From NCBI GenBank assembly GCA_934045075.1, contig OW203724.1:11023473-11087472 (forward strand): DNA of 64,000 nt, written 5' to 3'. Positions 9,836 through 20,740 of the stretch are shown here, piece by piece. Under the pieces are notes generated by a model. That model was not told the origin of the DNA, ran no database searches, and was given only the letters and a program-made list of their open reading frames with translations. Positions within the stretch are counted from its first letter, which is position 1, and each line of letters opens with the position of its first letter. Origin of the DNA: Yponomeuta sedellus (Eukaryota > Arthropoda > Insecta > Lepidoptera > Yponomeutidae). The translations under genes and the position numbers were made by a program.

Positions 9836-11426
9836 ACGTGACACAGCCAATTTTCAATTGGCTGCCAAATCCTAAAACGAATGACAGATGAATGAACTAA
9901 ATATTTGTAATAATATTGGCAAAGAGCCTTATTTAAGAACTTTAAATAGATTTTTTTATTATATTGTTTACAAGTAGCCAGTTCTAAGAACTTTCAGTTT
10001 GATGCCCAGTGTAATTTGATAACGATTGCAAAACAAATGCACACACAGACATACAGTGACACAACCTAACCACTCTTCATAACACCGCTATGCATTTTCA
10101 TTATTCATTTAGAGAGAGTAAAACACGTCCCGGCCACCTTCACATACATAAAAATTCCATATAATAGTCGATCCCTCCTAAATTAGGCTGTCTACTGAGC
10201 TATTATACCGACGTTTTTCTCTTTTTATGATCTCTGCAGTTATTGTGCTCGCGTGTTACTTGGGAAGTCCTACTTCGATTCTTATTTTGTAGGTACGTCT
10301 TCCACTTAAACTGTTATTTCACGCCTCTCCGCCCCAGCATTAATTCCACGTTAGAGCAACTTAGAACTTCGTATCTCGCGAAGGCGTTTTCTGGCTACTA
10401 AAAACTTCACTTTCCTTCTTCCTTTATTTGTCACGAGAAAATTCATATCCAAACTTTGTTAGAAGATTAGGCATACTTTTTTCATGTCGGGGCGCGCGTT
10501 TTCGTTAATTGCTGTTATTTGTCTGGGTGACTTTTGCGTATGATAGGTATTTATGCGAGTTTAGTCCTTTTAACTCGGTTTTGAGGGCCGTTTTTTTTCC
10601 CGAGAGGGTGGTTTGCAGCTACGAGCTCTAGATCATTTATAAAGTAAATTGCTTTTTCGAAGCTGTGTAAGATAACACTTGTTTAACTATTTGATACTCG
10701 TGACGAGAACGGGCGTTTGGAACCAGTGAGTAGAATTATCTAAGTGCACTATCATGTGTAACTGCACACCCTTTTACCTAAGCTAAGGCTGTAAAGTAAT
10801 GATTAAGCAACAGAAAAGGATCGATAGAGAATATTTAGAGGCAAGAAGTTTGAAACACGATTTACCTTTCAAGACCTTCGAATTGTTTTCATGGAACTTT
10901 GGCATCGCTCTTGTTTCAACAAGAATTTCCCTTCTGTTTTGAAGTTGAAATTATATTCAACAATGATCATAAATTAAAGGTGCCGGCCCCGCAGCAGCAC
11001 GCTCCTCAGGCTGCGGCAGCGGAGCCTCAAATCTTTATGGACTAGGAAGTATTTCGAAGCTCTTCGACTACTCATAGACAATATCCAAAGTCAGCCTTGT
11101 TTAAAAACACGCATTTTCAAAACATTCTTCAAATGCAGTTTAGGTTGGCCGTTCATTTTACCACAGATTATTTAAACTGCATTTAAGAAGTGTTTTAGGG
11201 ATATCGTGAATATGATATGTCCAATAAAGAATAATTTTATTTACATACTCCAAATTTTGTTACTCAATACCCCAGATTGGAAAAAAACATTATGTTTTAT
11301 ATATACAATACATTTGATATACACATTGTTCTTATTTAGATACCTCCCCACTTAGTTTTACATCCGTGCTCCCCACCTACGTAATTTTTTTTTTATTTTC
11401 CTACGAATAGGTACTTTATTTTGTAA
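9836..11426. other. no gene seen, 1.6 kb
   Basis: Mixed AT-rich sequence with no supported ORF. The one structure noted is an inverted repeat of about 24 bp, 11118-11141 against 11173-11196 (core AAATGCAGTTTA). Confidence 0.4.
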
Positions 11427-11661
11427 CTAGCTTTAACCCGCGGCTTCGCCCGCGTTGGAAATTATCCTACAGAAATGATATCAAGTATTCTACGTCTCAA
11501 TTCAGATCTTTCTCTATCTGTACGCCATATTTCACGTAAATTCATCTAGCCGTTATTGCGTGATTGAGTAACAAACTTCCAAACATCTTCACAAACACAG
11601 TAGAATATGAGCTCTGCAATAAAGGTGACTCAAATATTGCATATTTAGCAATTATTAAAAG
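11427..11661 (-). mobile_element. Helitron-like element, 3' part on minus strand
   Basis: CTAG at 11427-11430 follows an A. Next come CTTTAACCCGCGGCTTCGCC and CGCG, the hairpin of a minus-strand Helitron 3' end. The body contains CCGTTATTGCGTGATTGAG and similar non-coding text typical of lepidopteran Helitron-like repeats. It is interrupted at 11662 by the Gypsy insertion. 16191-16760 probably continues it. Confidence 0.6.
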
Positions 11662-11667
11662 GTTAAT

Positions 11668-11768
11668 TGTAGTAAAACACAAGACGGTTGGACGAAGACT
11701 GATTTATTTGTCAAGCACCGCCTACCCACAATAACAATGATTACGTCTAACGGTCTACATACAGTACA
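11668..11768 (-). repeat. 3' LTR of the Mag-like element
   Basis: 101 bp, identical base for base to 16084-16184 as far as I can read. No obvious TATA box. Confidence 0.9.
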
Positions 11769-11965
11769 TCATCCCCTTTCTAATAATAAACACACATAAA
11801 TATTAACTTATATACTTAAATGCAATACAGCTACCACCACATTGTGGAATAATACCTACTTACAGAGTAACATAACCATAGATATCTTTTACATGCCCTT
11901 TTTTATAAAGGCGATTAATAGATTTTTTATTTTTACGCTTTACAGTACAATATATATTACGTTAC

Positions 11966-13279
11966 TTAAGGCGCATTCAGATTAGCAATCCTTTCTTTAG
12001 CTGCCCTTGCAGCTGCCCGTACCTGACGCTGTTGTTCAGTCGGCGCTTCAGAACTGGGAGTCGCGTCAGGTGCTGTGTCGCAATCAGACTCCTCGCAGGA
12101 ACCAAAACCGTCTTCATGCTGTTCATTTTCGGAGTGTGTGCTTGAGGATTGTGAAGAGGGCAACCTTGCTAAATGCCTCCGGTTTCTTCTAATGCGCCTG
12201 CCCGTGGCGTCGGTGAGGAAGTAAGAGCGCGGATAGGGTGCGCGGCCTGCGACCAGGGCCGCCCGGCGCGTCTCGCCGCCGGCGCCGGCGTTGTCCATCA
12301 CTATCACTCTGTCACCCACCTTTAGCTCCGGCAGAGGGCGTGTGCGCGCGTCGTAAATAGTTTTTCGTTTTTTCTGCTGCGCTTGCATGTTTCGGTAGTC
12401 AATTTCATTGTCCCTTTCTGGATAAAGCTTTGACTCATGCATTGGTAACCGGGTGTTTAAACGGCGACCCATTAACAACTGGGCAGGGCTAGCTATGCCG
12501 TTTTTTGGCGTTGACCTATAATTAAGTAGGCCCAAGTAAAAGTCTTCTTTAGTTTTAATTGATTTGGTTATCAATGTTTTGATTGTACGTACCGCACGTT
12601 CACTCTTCCCATTGGACTGTGGGTAGTTAGGAGACGAGGTCGAGTGTTTTACGTACCACTTGTCTACGAACTCTCTGAACTCCTTTGACGCGTAAGCCGG
12701 TCCATTGTCTGAGATAAGTTCGTGCGGTATTCCGTGTCGAGCAAATTGATCCTTTAGCGCTGCGATAACATTTCTTGATGAGGGTGTTGAAATAGGACTC
12801 ACCTCTACAAAGTTGGAAAAATAGTCCACTAGGATTAAAAAGTATTTTCTTTTGTATTCAAAGATATCTGAGCCTACCTTTAACCACGGCAATGCTGGTA
12901 TCTCATGCGGGATCATAGGTTCGCGTTGCGGGCGCGCGATTAGCTCCGCGCACGCCTGGCACCGGCGTACGGCTTGCTCCACGTCCCGTGACATGCCCGG
13001 CCAAAACATTACTTCTCGCGCGCGCCGCTTGCAGTTTTCGATGCCCAAGTGGCCCTCATGCACGCGAGACACCATTTCTTTGCGAAGACCGTTTGGTATG
13101 AATACCAAATTATCTTTGAATATCACCCCATCGGCGTACTCAAATGATTCTCTGTAGCTCCATGCGTTTCGTACGCATTCTTCGGAGTCGTATTTATTAT
13201 TTGGCCATCCATACTTTACGTATTTTATTATTACCTGACATTCTTGGTCTTTACTAGTGCAATCTCTGACTAGATCCAA
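11966..13279 (-). CDS. Gypsy integrase (3' part of pol)
   Basis: 437 residues from an internal Met. The HHCC zinc domain runs HLGIENCKRR to CQAC. The integrase core carries all three acidic positions: DIFEYKRKYFLILVDYFSNF, ELISDNGPAYAS and NGKSERAVRTIK. A basic Ser/Thr/Glu-rich tail of about 130 residues follows. It inserts the reverse-transcribed DNA into the genome. It lies one frame off the upstream gag-pol ORF. Open reading extends upstream to about 13340, so the first residues listed are not a true start. Confidence 0.88.
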   Translation of the reverse strand: MDLVRDCTSKDQECQVIIKYVKYGWPNNKYDSEECVRNAWSYRESFEYADGVIFKDNLVFIPNGLRKEMVSRVHEGHLGIENCKRRAREVMFWPGMSRDVEQAVRRCQACAELIARPQREPMIPHEIPALPWLKVGSDIFEYKRKYFLILVDYFSNFVEVSPISTPSSRNVIAALKDQFARHGIPHELISDNGPAYASKEFREFVDKWYVKHSTSSPNYPQSNGKSERAVRTIKTLITKSIKTKEDFYLGLLNYRSTPKNGIASPAQLLMGRRLNTRLPMHESKLYPERDNEIDYRNMQAQQKKRKTIYDARTRPLPELKVGDRVIVMDNAGAGGETRRAALVAGRAPYPRSYFLTDATGRRIRRNRRHLARLPSSQSSSTHSENEQHEDGFGSCEESDCDTAPDATPSSEAPTEQQRQVRAAARAAKERIANLNAP

Positions 13280-13346
13280 CTTTTCCTCGCTGAACCGTAC
13301 ATTTCTTAACAGAAAACATGTTTGTTCCTCGACTTCATCTGATACT

Positions 13347-15986
13347 TTATGTCATTTGATCGGCAAGCGGAGCCCTTGATAAAGCATCTGCTACATACAT
13401 ATATTTGCCTGGCTTGTATATTACCTTGAAGTCATACCTTTGTATACGGAGCATCATTCGCTGGAGCCTAGCTGGCACAGAGTCAAGAGATTTATTAAAG
13501 AGCGGTTCCAGCGGCTTATGGTCCGTCTCCACAGTGATGTCAGCCTTACCGAATACGTACTGATGAAACCTCTCAAGGGCAAACACGATTGCGAGCATTT
13601 CCTTCTCGATTTGCGCGTATCGGCGCTGCGTGTCCGTAAGCGTCAGCGAGGCAAACTCGACTGGCCGTCCGCCCTGCAGCAGCACGGCACCCAGCGCGTG
13701 TGCGCTCGCGTCAACGGACAGCACGGCGGGCGCGCGCGCGTCGAAAAGCGCCAGCACGGGCGCGCGGCACAGCGCATGCTTCAGCTCCTCTACCACGCGC
13801 TCCTCGTTTGCTCCCCAGCACCATTCACTATCTTTTTTCAGAAGATTTCGTAATGGACCAACTATTTCAGAGTAATTTTCTATAAATTTACTTACAAAGT
13901 TGACCATGCCCAGGAACCGTTCCAATGATTGCCTGTCGTTCGGGCTGGGCATGTCTGTTATAGCTTTAAGCTTAGCATCATCTATTTTCATCCCATCTGC
14001 ACTAAAGGTGTGTCCTAAGTAGGTGACCTCTGTTACACCAAACTCACACTTATCTTGGTTAAATTTAAAACCTACCTGTCGTGCTCTCTCTAGCAGCTTC
14101 TTTAAGCGCTCGTCGTGCTCCGCCATGGTTGATCCCCAAACGATGACGTCGTCAACAAAGGAATCGACACCTTCGAGATCCTCGAGCAGCTGTCTGACCT
14201 TTGCATGAAATACCTCAGACGCAGAGTTAATACCATAAGGTAACCGCAGGTACTGGTACCTTCCAAATGGAGTGCCAAAAGTACAGAGGTCGGCACTTTC
14301 ATCATCTAACTGAATCATCCAGAAGCCTGAGCGCGCATCCATTTTACTGAAATACCGCGCACCTTTTAGTTTGGTGGCTATCTCAGTTAATGTAGGCAAC
14401 GGGTAATGTTGTCGGCGTATAGCTCTATTCAACGGCCGCGGGTCTAAGCAAACACGTAGCTTCCCGTCTTTTTTTCCCGCGATAACTATGCCACTGACCC
14501 AGTCAGTAGGGTGTGTGACCTTTCGAATGACCCCCATGTCTTCCATACGACACAACTCCTTCCGCAACTGGTCTCTCACTCCAAGAGGTATCTTTCTAAC
14601 CGGGCAGATGCAAGGGTTCGCATTACTATCTAACGGTATTTTATAATAACCTGGCAGTTTTCCCAATCCACTGAACAAATCATCATAACATTGCAAATCA
14701 ACGGAATACACTCTTTTTACAAGTCCTAATTGCTCCAACGCGTGTTTACCTAGCAGACTTTGACTCTCATTCTCCGCTATATAAAATTTTAATTTATATT
14801 CCTTGTTTTTATGCAAACAATTAATTGTGGTTGAACCGGTTATTGGTATGTAATTACCGCAAAATGAATGCGCGCGAGTGTTGTCACTAGTGACTTGGGA
14901 TAAAGAAAAGCCCATCCTAACATAATTTTGTATTGATATTACATTTAAGTCGGAACCACTGTCAAGCTTAAAATTATGTTCTAACTTACTGTCCTCAGAT
15001 AATAAAATAAGTTTCTCATACCATTTGGAATCCCGTGCCTCACAAATCGCATCTACACACTCAATTGTCGATATATAGTACATCTCATCGTCAGAGTCGC
15101 TTTCCTGCTTCAACTCGTACACTCGATTTGGTCGGCGCGCACTACACATTTTCTTGTAATGACCCTTTCCGCCACACACAAAACACTTGACCCGCCTTGC
15201 CGGACAACGGGCGTCAGACTCGCAGCGCACGTCACCGCACGCAGCGCAGGCCCGCACCGCCGGCCACGTCGTGAAGCCGCCACCGCCGGCGCCGCCCGGC
15301 GCGGTCGCCGCCCGACCGCCACCGCCGCGTCGCGTGCCGCGTTCGGAGCCCAGCCCGGCGCGCCCGGGACCAGCTCGGTCACCGCGTCGCCTGCCGCTCC
15401 ACACTGCATCCACTGACATCTTCCGTTCACTTTTCACCCCTTCTATTTGCCGGCCTTCGTCGTTAGATATTTCCTTCGCCTGACATATCTTAACTGCCTT
15501 TTCTAGGGTCAGGTCTTCCGTCCTGAGCAATCTATCGCGGACCGCGACGTCTATCACGCCGCACACGATACGATCCCGCAGCAAACCGTCCTCCAAATGT
15601 TCGAACTCGCACTGCTGACTCAGTATTCTCAAGGCCGTCACGTACTCGTCAATACATTCTCCACTTTCCTGGTTTCTCGTAAAGAATTTAAAACGCACAA
15701 TAGTTGTGTTTGTCTTAGTGCCGAAGTATTCGTTAAATTTCTCGATGACCTTGACAATATTGTCGCGATCCTCTTCTTTAGCAAACCTCAACGTTGAGAA
15801 AATGTTGTACCCCTCGGGCCCGATCAGGTTTATAAGTAAACTAGCCTGCACATCACTTGGTTCTTTGGTTACTCCTGATGCCTTCAGGAACACGTTAAAT
15901 TGTTTCAACCACCTGCGCCACGCGTCAGCCCGACTTGCCGGTCCACCTTCCAGACATAGTTCCGCCGGAGGACGCGCGTGTTCCAT
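13347..15986 (-). CDS. Gypsy gag-protease-RT-RNase H polyprotein
   Basis: 879 residues in one frame. Residues 1-190 are a retrotransposon gag domain. A Gly/Arg-rich linker follows, then zinc knuckles (CAACGDVRC region and CFVCGGKGHYKKMC near 270). The protease is KLDSGSDLNVIS near 345. The RT carries the FVDD box (DSFVDDVIVWG) and RNase H starts LSVDASAHALGAVLL. Gag and pol share one frame, as in Mag. The GC-rich linker (15240-15400) differs sharply from the AT-rich surroundings. ATG at 15986 is the first after the primer-binding site. The stop at 13347 is followed by integrase coding in the +1 frame. This may be a 1-bp lesion or a recoding site, since no canonical slippery heptamer is visible. 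Confidence 0.9.
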   Translation of the reverse strand: MEHARPPAELCLEGGPASRADAWRRWLKQFNVFLKASGVTKEPSDVQASLLINLIGPEGYNIFSTLRFAKEEDRDNIVKVIEKFNEYFGTKTNTTIVRFKFFTRNQESGECIDEYVTALRILSQQCEFEHLEDGLLRDRIVCGVIDVAVRDRLLRTEDLTLEKAVKICQAKEISNDEGRQIEGVKSERKMSVDAVWSGRRRGDRAGPGRAGLGSERGTRRGGGGRAATAPGGAGGGGFTTWPAVRACAACGDVRCESDARCPARRVKCFVCGGKGHYKKMCSARRPNRVYELKQESDSDDEMYYISTIECVDAICEARDSKWYEKLILLSEDSKLEHNFKLDSGSDLNVISIQNYVRMGFSLSQVTSDNTRAHSFCGNYIPITGSTTINCLHKNKEYKLKFYIAENESQSLLGKHALEQLGLVKRVYSVDLQCYDDLFSGLGKLPGYYKIPLDSNANPCICPVRKIPLGVRDQLRKELCRMEDMGVIRKVTHPTDWVSGIVIAGKKDGKLRVCLDPRPLNRAIRRQHYPLPTLTEIATKLKGARYFSKMDARSGFWMIQLDDESADLCTFGTPFGRYQYLRLPYGINSASEVFHAKVRQLLEDLEGVDSFVDDVIVWGSTMAEHDERLKKLLERARQVGFKFNQDKCEFGVTEVTYLGHTFSADGMKIDDAKLKAITDMPSPNDRQSLERFLGMVNFVSKFIENYSEIVGPLRNLLKKDSEWCWGANEERVVEELKHALCRAPVLALFDARAPAVLSVDASAHALGAVLLQGGRPVEFASLTLTDTQRRYAQIEKEMLAIVFALERFHQYVFGKADITVETDHKPLEPLFNKSLDSVPARLQRMMLRIQRYDFKVIYKPGKYMYVADALSRAPLADQMT

Positions 15987-16083
15987 TATTTATGGTTGAT
16001 GACAATTGAAACAAGCCAATAATCACTGAAATTCGCACGCTGAAATCTGTAATTTGTACTGATTTGTAACACCGCTGTCACCA

Positions 16084-16184
16084 TGTAGTAAAACACAAGA
16101 CGGTTGGACGAAGACTGATTTATTTGTCAAGCACCGCCTACCCACAATAACAATGATTACGTCTAACGGTCTACATACAGTACA
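16084..16184 (-). repeat. 5' LTR of the Mag-like element
   Basis: Identical to the 3' LTR. The primer-binding site abuts it on the left in plus coordinates. Confidence 0.9.
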
Positions 16185-16190
16185 GTTAAT

Positions 16191-16760
16191 TGATTTTTAG
16201 ATAGAATTAAAATCCTCAACAATTATTAAATAACCATATACCTACTATGTTATTGCCCTAAAGTTATAAACTGTATTAACTATGATAACCAATACTAAAT
16301 AATACCACAGTTTCTGGGACTGTGTCTGAAATTTTAACCCCTAATTTATACTCTTAGGGGTTGAATTTTAGAAAACGCTGCAATACGCAACTCTATTTTT
16401 GCTGTACTTAATTCATACGAAGTTTCATGCAAACATGTTTAAGGAATAATAGGTTTCATACAAACTTTTATCATATCACCTGTTTCGCCCCTTTGAGGGT
16501 TGATTTTGAAAAATCCTTCCTTAGTGGAAGTGGATATATAGTACGTGGGACACTCAGAAAGTTTTGAGAAACTAAAAAACTAACTATTATGAAAAAAATA
16601 TTTTAATTAAATCTTTTCAGAGAACTCTCCACTAGCCTCTACACAAAGTTTCATGCGTCTGAACGAATTTTACAGTGCGGGGATCCTTGTTGATCCCCGC
16701 ACATTCAAATAAAATCCGAAGAACACCTGGATAAACTCCGACTGCATCAAACCCAATGAC
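16191..16760 (-). mobile_element. Helitron-like body, right of the Gypsy insertion
   Basis: It contains AACCCCTAATTTATACTC and TTCGCCCCTTTGAGGGTTG blocks. These match, in opposite orientation, the layout of 26088-26410 (CCCCTAAGAAGGTGAAACGG and AACCCCCTAAGAG). It is non-coding and probably continuous with 11427-11661 before the Gypsy insertion. The 5' end is not found. Confidence 0.45.
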
Positions 16761-17026
16761 TAGTTTTTGTTATCTTAGTATTCTTTTATAGGAACCCTAA
16801 AAAAACAAGCCAACTGCACAAACATTCTTCACACTACTTAAACCAATCCAAAAAAAACACTACTCACAGTCGCACACACTCACACAAATTCACGCTTACA
16901 CAATCGTACACACACAGCATCGCAAAAAAGTAGAAATTACAAGCAATTCTTGCATAAATACTCGTATACCCTTTACCCACCAACCCGCACCGAACCTCGT
17001 TAGATATGCCATTTTAAAATTTAGTT

Positions 17027-19240
17027 ATGTTTGATGACAATGATAGCATTGGTCATGAGTTGGATGAGATGACAGTGTCAAGAGCAGTGCTATGTCAACC
17101 TGAGAACTGTAAGAATCACGTCACTAACAATGGTCCTAACTTTAATAGACTGATGCAAAATATAAGGAGCAATTACTGTAATTTTGACAACTTTCTTACT
17201 CTAATGACCAGAATAGACATAAATTTAGATATAATCATTCTTGTAGAATGCTGGCTTCAATGCTCGCCACAAATTCCCAGAATAGATGGATACAGGCATC
17301 AGTCAACTAAAAACAACACTAATAAAAATGATGGCATTGTTGTATTCTGCAAAAGTGAAATTGACGTATTGACCATAGAGGAACTAATTATTTTGGATGC
17401 TACCTGCATTATAATAAAACCCAATAAAGAAACTGCTATTATAGCTATATACCGTTCACCAAGCATAAAAAATATAGACAAATTTCTTCAATCATTAGAC
17501 GCTGTTTTACAAACACTGTTTTCTTTTAAGAATATCACAATCATCGGAGACATTAATATTGACATTAAACATCTAAGTCAAGATGCAAACGCACCTCCTT
17601 ATCTTGACTTAATTGCGTTTCATGGGTTATTACCTGGACATCAAATTGCAACTAGACTGAACAACTGTCTGGATCACGCTCTACTAAAAACCTATCTGCC
17701 ATCGACAACCCTAGTAATAGAAATAACTGTATCGGACCATAATGCTGTTTTGGTATCACTAACATTAAGTACTAGAAGGGAATTCACGTCAGATACTTTT
17801 GTAAAAATTGATCATAGTGGCTTACAAAATAGCATGATAAATCTTGATCTATCTCCAGTGAATAATTCAGAGGACCCTAATGTCACTGCTACTATCCTAA
17901 CAGAGCCCTTAAAAAACATTATTGACGCTAACAGTCACGTTTGCAATTTATCTAGAAGAAAAAAGACTCTAAAACCGTGGATTACTTCCGGTTTACTCCG
18001 TTGTATGCGGAATAGGGATAAGCTACATGCAAAAACAAAAAAAAACCTGATAACCAAAACCATAGAGACATCTACTTAAGGTATCGCAATTTTTGCACAA
18101 AACTACTGAAAAATGTTAAAAGAGCATATGCCAAAAATCTCCTAGAAAGCGCGGGTAAAAATAGCAAAAAAATATGGTCTACGATAAAAAAAATAGCTAA
18201 TTTGCAAAAAGGAAACGAGAAAGCATACCAGTTACTGAACTTGAATGAATTTCCTCACTCTTCAGTTAATGAAGCAAATGTGTTTTTTGCTAACATAGGA
18301 AGGAATCTGGCTGAGAAGATAAAAAATCACGATCAGTCAAGTCATAGGTCTGGATTCTTGAACGATCTTCCTTGCGTGAATTCTTTTGTTCTAATGGACA
18401 CGGACGAAAGCGAGGTTGAAAGTCTATTAATGTCACTTCGTGATGACTGTGCTGTGGGCTGGGATGGAATATCTGCTAAATTCATCAAAGCATTCAAGAA
18501 TAAAATTGTCCCGGCCCTCACGCATGTGTGCAGAATTAGTCTCTCAAAAGGCATTTTCCCGAGGGTCTTTAAGAGGTCGGTAATCTGTCCCATACACAAG
18601 GGTGGCAGCAGGGGCCGTGTTGATAACTATCGCCCTATATCCATACTTCCTGCCATGTCAAAGATTCTGGAGCGTATAATTAACACCAGGCTCATGAACT
18701 TCCTCTGTTATAATAATCTCCTCTCTGAACACCAGTTTGGATTCCGTCCTGGCAAATCAACAGACGACGCAGTGCATGACTTGACGGACAGTAAAGTGCG
18801 TAACTTGGATAAGGGAGATGAGTGCTTATCCATATTCTTGGATCTGGCGAAGGCGTTCGACACGGTCCCTGTCACACTCTTATTAAAAAAGTTGGAACTT
18901 ATGGGAATTAGAGCCCTACAACTGCATCTTTTTAAAGACTATCTTTCGGATCGGCTTCAGTGCGTTAAGATAGGTAAATACACAAGCTGTGATCTTCCAA
19001 TGACCGTTGGTGTCCCACAGCGCAGTATTTTGGGCCCAACCCTTTTTCTGGTTTTCATTAATGATCTCTCCAGACTCTCGTTGCAGGGTGGGACAATAGT
19101 TTCTTACGCTGATGACACGGCTTTGAGCTTCCACTCGAAAGACTGGAGAGAAACCTACCGCTTAGCTCAAAAGGGTCTTAATTCTGTAACAAAATGGCTC
19201 AACGATAACTTCCTAACTTACTCGAGTAAATAACTTTACG
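17027..19240 (+). pseudogene. CR1/Jockey-type LINE ORF2 (EN and RT), 3' truncated
   Basis: Two ORF pieces in neighbouring frames (17027-18079 and 18202-19233). The first is an apurinic-type endonuclease with VECWL, AIYRSPS, IIGDINIDIK and VSDHNAVLV. The second is a reverse transcriptase with NYRPISILPAMSKILERII, FGFRPGKSTDD, FLDLAKAFDTV and VSYADDTALSF. The frame change falls in a 9-A run near 18040, so a single-base slip explains it. The protein stops about 40 residues after YADD, so the thumb and C-terminus are lost. No ORF1 is seen upstream, where 16850-16920 is a CA-rich tract. Not functional. Confidence 0.85.
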
Positions 19241-19269
19241 AAATTACATCTATGTACGTCCTTCCTACC

Positions 19270-19510
19270 AAAAAACGACAAGCCAAGATCTTGAGAGAGT
19301 TTGGCAGTCAGCTCTTTACAGCGGTCTCTGTTCAGTGCAATTCTGAACAGCTCCTCTGCGGTTTTAACACCGTTCCACACTTTGATGTTGCACACCCATG
19401 ACATCCTTCTCCTGCCCGGCCTTCTCTTTCCTTCCACCTTGCCTATCAAAATAGTCTGCAGTAATTGGTGTTTACTGCATCGCAGCACATGGCCTAAGTA
19501 AGCTTGTGAC
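19270..19510 (-). pseudogene. LINE reverse transcriptase C-terminal fragment, opposite strand
   Basis: The minus-strand reading GHVLRCSKHQLLQTILIGKV, then EGKRRPGRRRMSWV and FRIALNRDRCKELTAKLS, is the conserved tail of an RT family common in insects (arm-and-GRRR-SW motif). It abuts the truncated 3' end of the plus-strand LINE, so the junction near 19240-19270 is a head-on chimera of two LINEs. Confidence 0.6.
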
Positions 19511-19624
19511 GGTGCAAATCATACCATTTTTAAGCTACTTTCCGCTGCTTGATGGTGCGAACAAGCCAAGATGCCGCCTCCCTTTCTTATCTAAAATTGA
19601 CGTCATCGTATTTTTTGCATGAGA

Positions 19625-20353
19625 CAGTGTTGCCAACGACTCACAGCATGATATTGCCGTTTTCCATAGCTTAAGTAGCCTAAAGTAGCCCAATTTTTGC
19701 CGAGGTAGCCTAAATAAGTAGCCTAAACTCAAAACGTTAAAAATAAAATAAAAAGGTAGTTTTGAAAAATTATTTACTATTTACTTTAAAAAAAATTGTT
19801 ATTGTAATGTACAATTAAAAACATAGTAATTTGCTTTAAAAATATACTATTCTTAAAGACTGTAGAATTAAACACTAGTATATCTTTAAAACAAATTACT
19901 ATTTACATAATCTAAAATAAAAATAATTTACACAACAGATACTGCTTCATCTTCACTTGCGGCGGCCGCAGCTATTTATTTATTTACAAGTATTACAGAA
20001 GTATGTACAACATCAAAGTTATTTAAAAAATAAAAAACACGGGCTCAGATTGATACAAATCAAATAACCGACAACTGTCCTATTGCGCGCCACGATAGGC
20101 AATTGTCCGCCACTACACACCATTCCACCATGTACACAATGGTAATGGCGGGCAGTGGTCCAGCATGGCCATTGTGTACTGGCCGCATTAATAATTTCGA
20201 CGTTTCGACACTACCTTTTTCTTTTTTTTGGCTATCACAGAGTTGGCGTCGAGATAGCCTAAAAGGCGACTGGTCGCCGTTCACATTTTTTCGTCGCCGA
20301 TTTTCTATCCGAGTAGCCTAAATGGCGAAAAATCACCCACGTTGGCAACACTG
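19625..20353. mobile_element. non-autonomous DNA element with CAGTGTTGCCAAC ends
   Basis: The inverted ends are CAGTGTTGCCAAC (19625-19637) and GTTGGCAACACTG (20341-20353). GTAGCCTAA repeats sit just inside both ends. The interior is AT-rich and non-coding. CAGTG-type ends resemble hAT elements. An exact 8-bp target duplication is not evident (TGAGA occurs on both sides). Confidence 0.5.
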
Positions 20354-20469
20354 CTGAGAAGCGGGTAGCAGCTTTTTTTTTATCAGCTCTAGGGAGAATC
20401 GTTTCTAAATGACAGCTATGAAATAATAAAAAAAAACTAGTTTTATTTCCACATATCTATTGAATCATG

Positions 20470-20740
20470 TTCCAACTTTTTATGCACACACTCAATTACA
20501 GCCGCCGCCGTTTGTACTCTTAGGTTAAGACATATCTGTGTAATTTCGATTTTTATGTACAACTAGCTGACCCAGCGAACTTCGTACCGCATAACAGCTC
20601 CATAGAACCATCTCCAATATTCTAAAAAAAGAATTAGCGAAATTGGTTTGGCTGCTCTCGAGATTTGCGCTTACCAACACATTCAGCGATTCATTTTTAT
20701 ATTATAGATAAATTGTTCTCTATCTATCTATAGCTAAAAA
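20470..20740 (+). mobile_element. LINE 3' tail split by a Helitron
   Basis: The text ending ATCTGTGTAATTTCG...TTTTTATGTACAA at 20562 resumes at 20709 as TAAATTGTTCTCTATC and a (CTAT)n tail. The same tail is uninterrupted at 21757-21825. It is a 5'-truncated LINE end with a polyadenylation-like AATAAA context. Confidence 0.6.
20563..20708 (-). mobile_element. complete 146-bp Helitron-like element
   Basis: On the minus strand it begins TCTATAATATAAAAATGAAT and ends with a hairpin (CGAAGTTCG) before GGGTCAG-CTAG. It sits precisely between host A and T with no duplication, as Helitrons do. The paralogous LINE tail at 21757 shows the empty site. Non-coding and non-autonomous. Confidence 0.75.

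Larger units (their letters stand above)
11668..16184 (-). mobile_element. Mag-like Gypsy LTR retrotransposon, near full length
   Basis: 4,517 bp bounded by identical 101-bp LTRs (TG...CA) and a 6-bp target duplication GTTAAT (11662-11667 and 16185-16190). On the minus strand a primer-binding site TGGTGACAGCGG follows the 5' LTR (16072-16083). A polypurine tract AAAGGGGATGA precedes the 3' LTR (11769-11779). The order gag-protease-RT-RNase H-integrase and the very short LTRs fit the Mag lineage. Identical LTRs mean a recent insertion. One +1 frame change separates RNase H from integrase. No env-like ORF is present. Confidence 0.9.

Noticed and set aside
15110..15483. Arg/Pro/Ala-rich ORFs on both strands
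   Set aside because: Shadows of the GC-rich linker of the Mag-like gag.
11668..16184. Infectious-type (env-carrying) errantivirus
   Set aside because: No third ORF exists between integrase and the 3' LTR here or at 39-44.7 kb.
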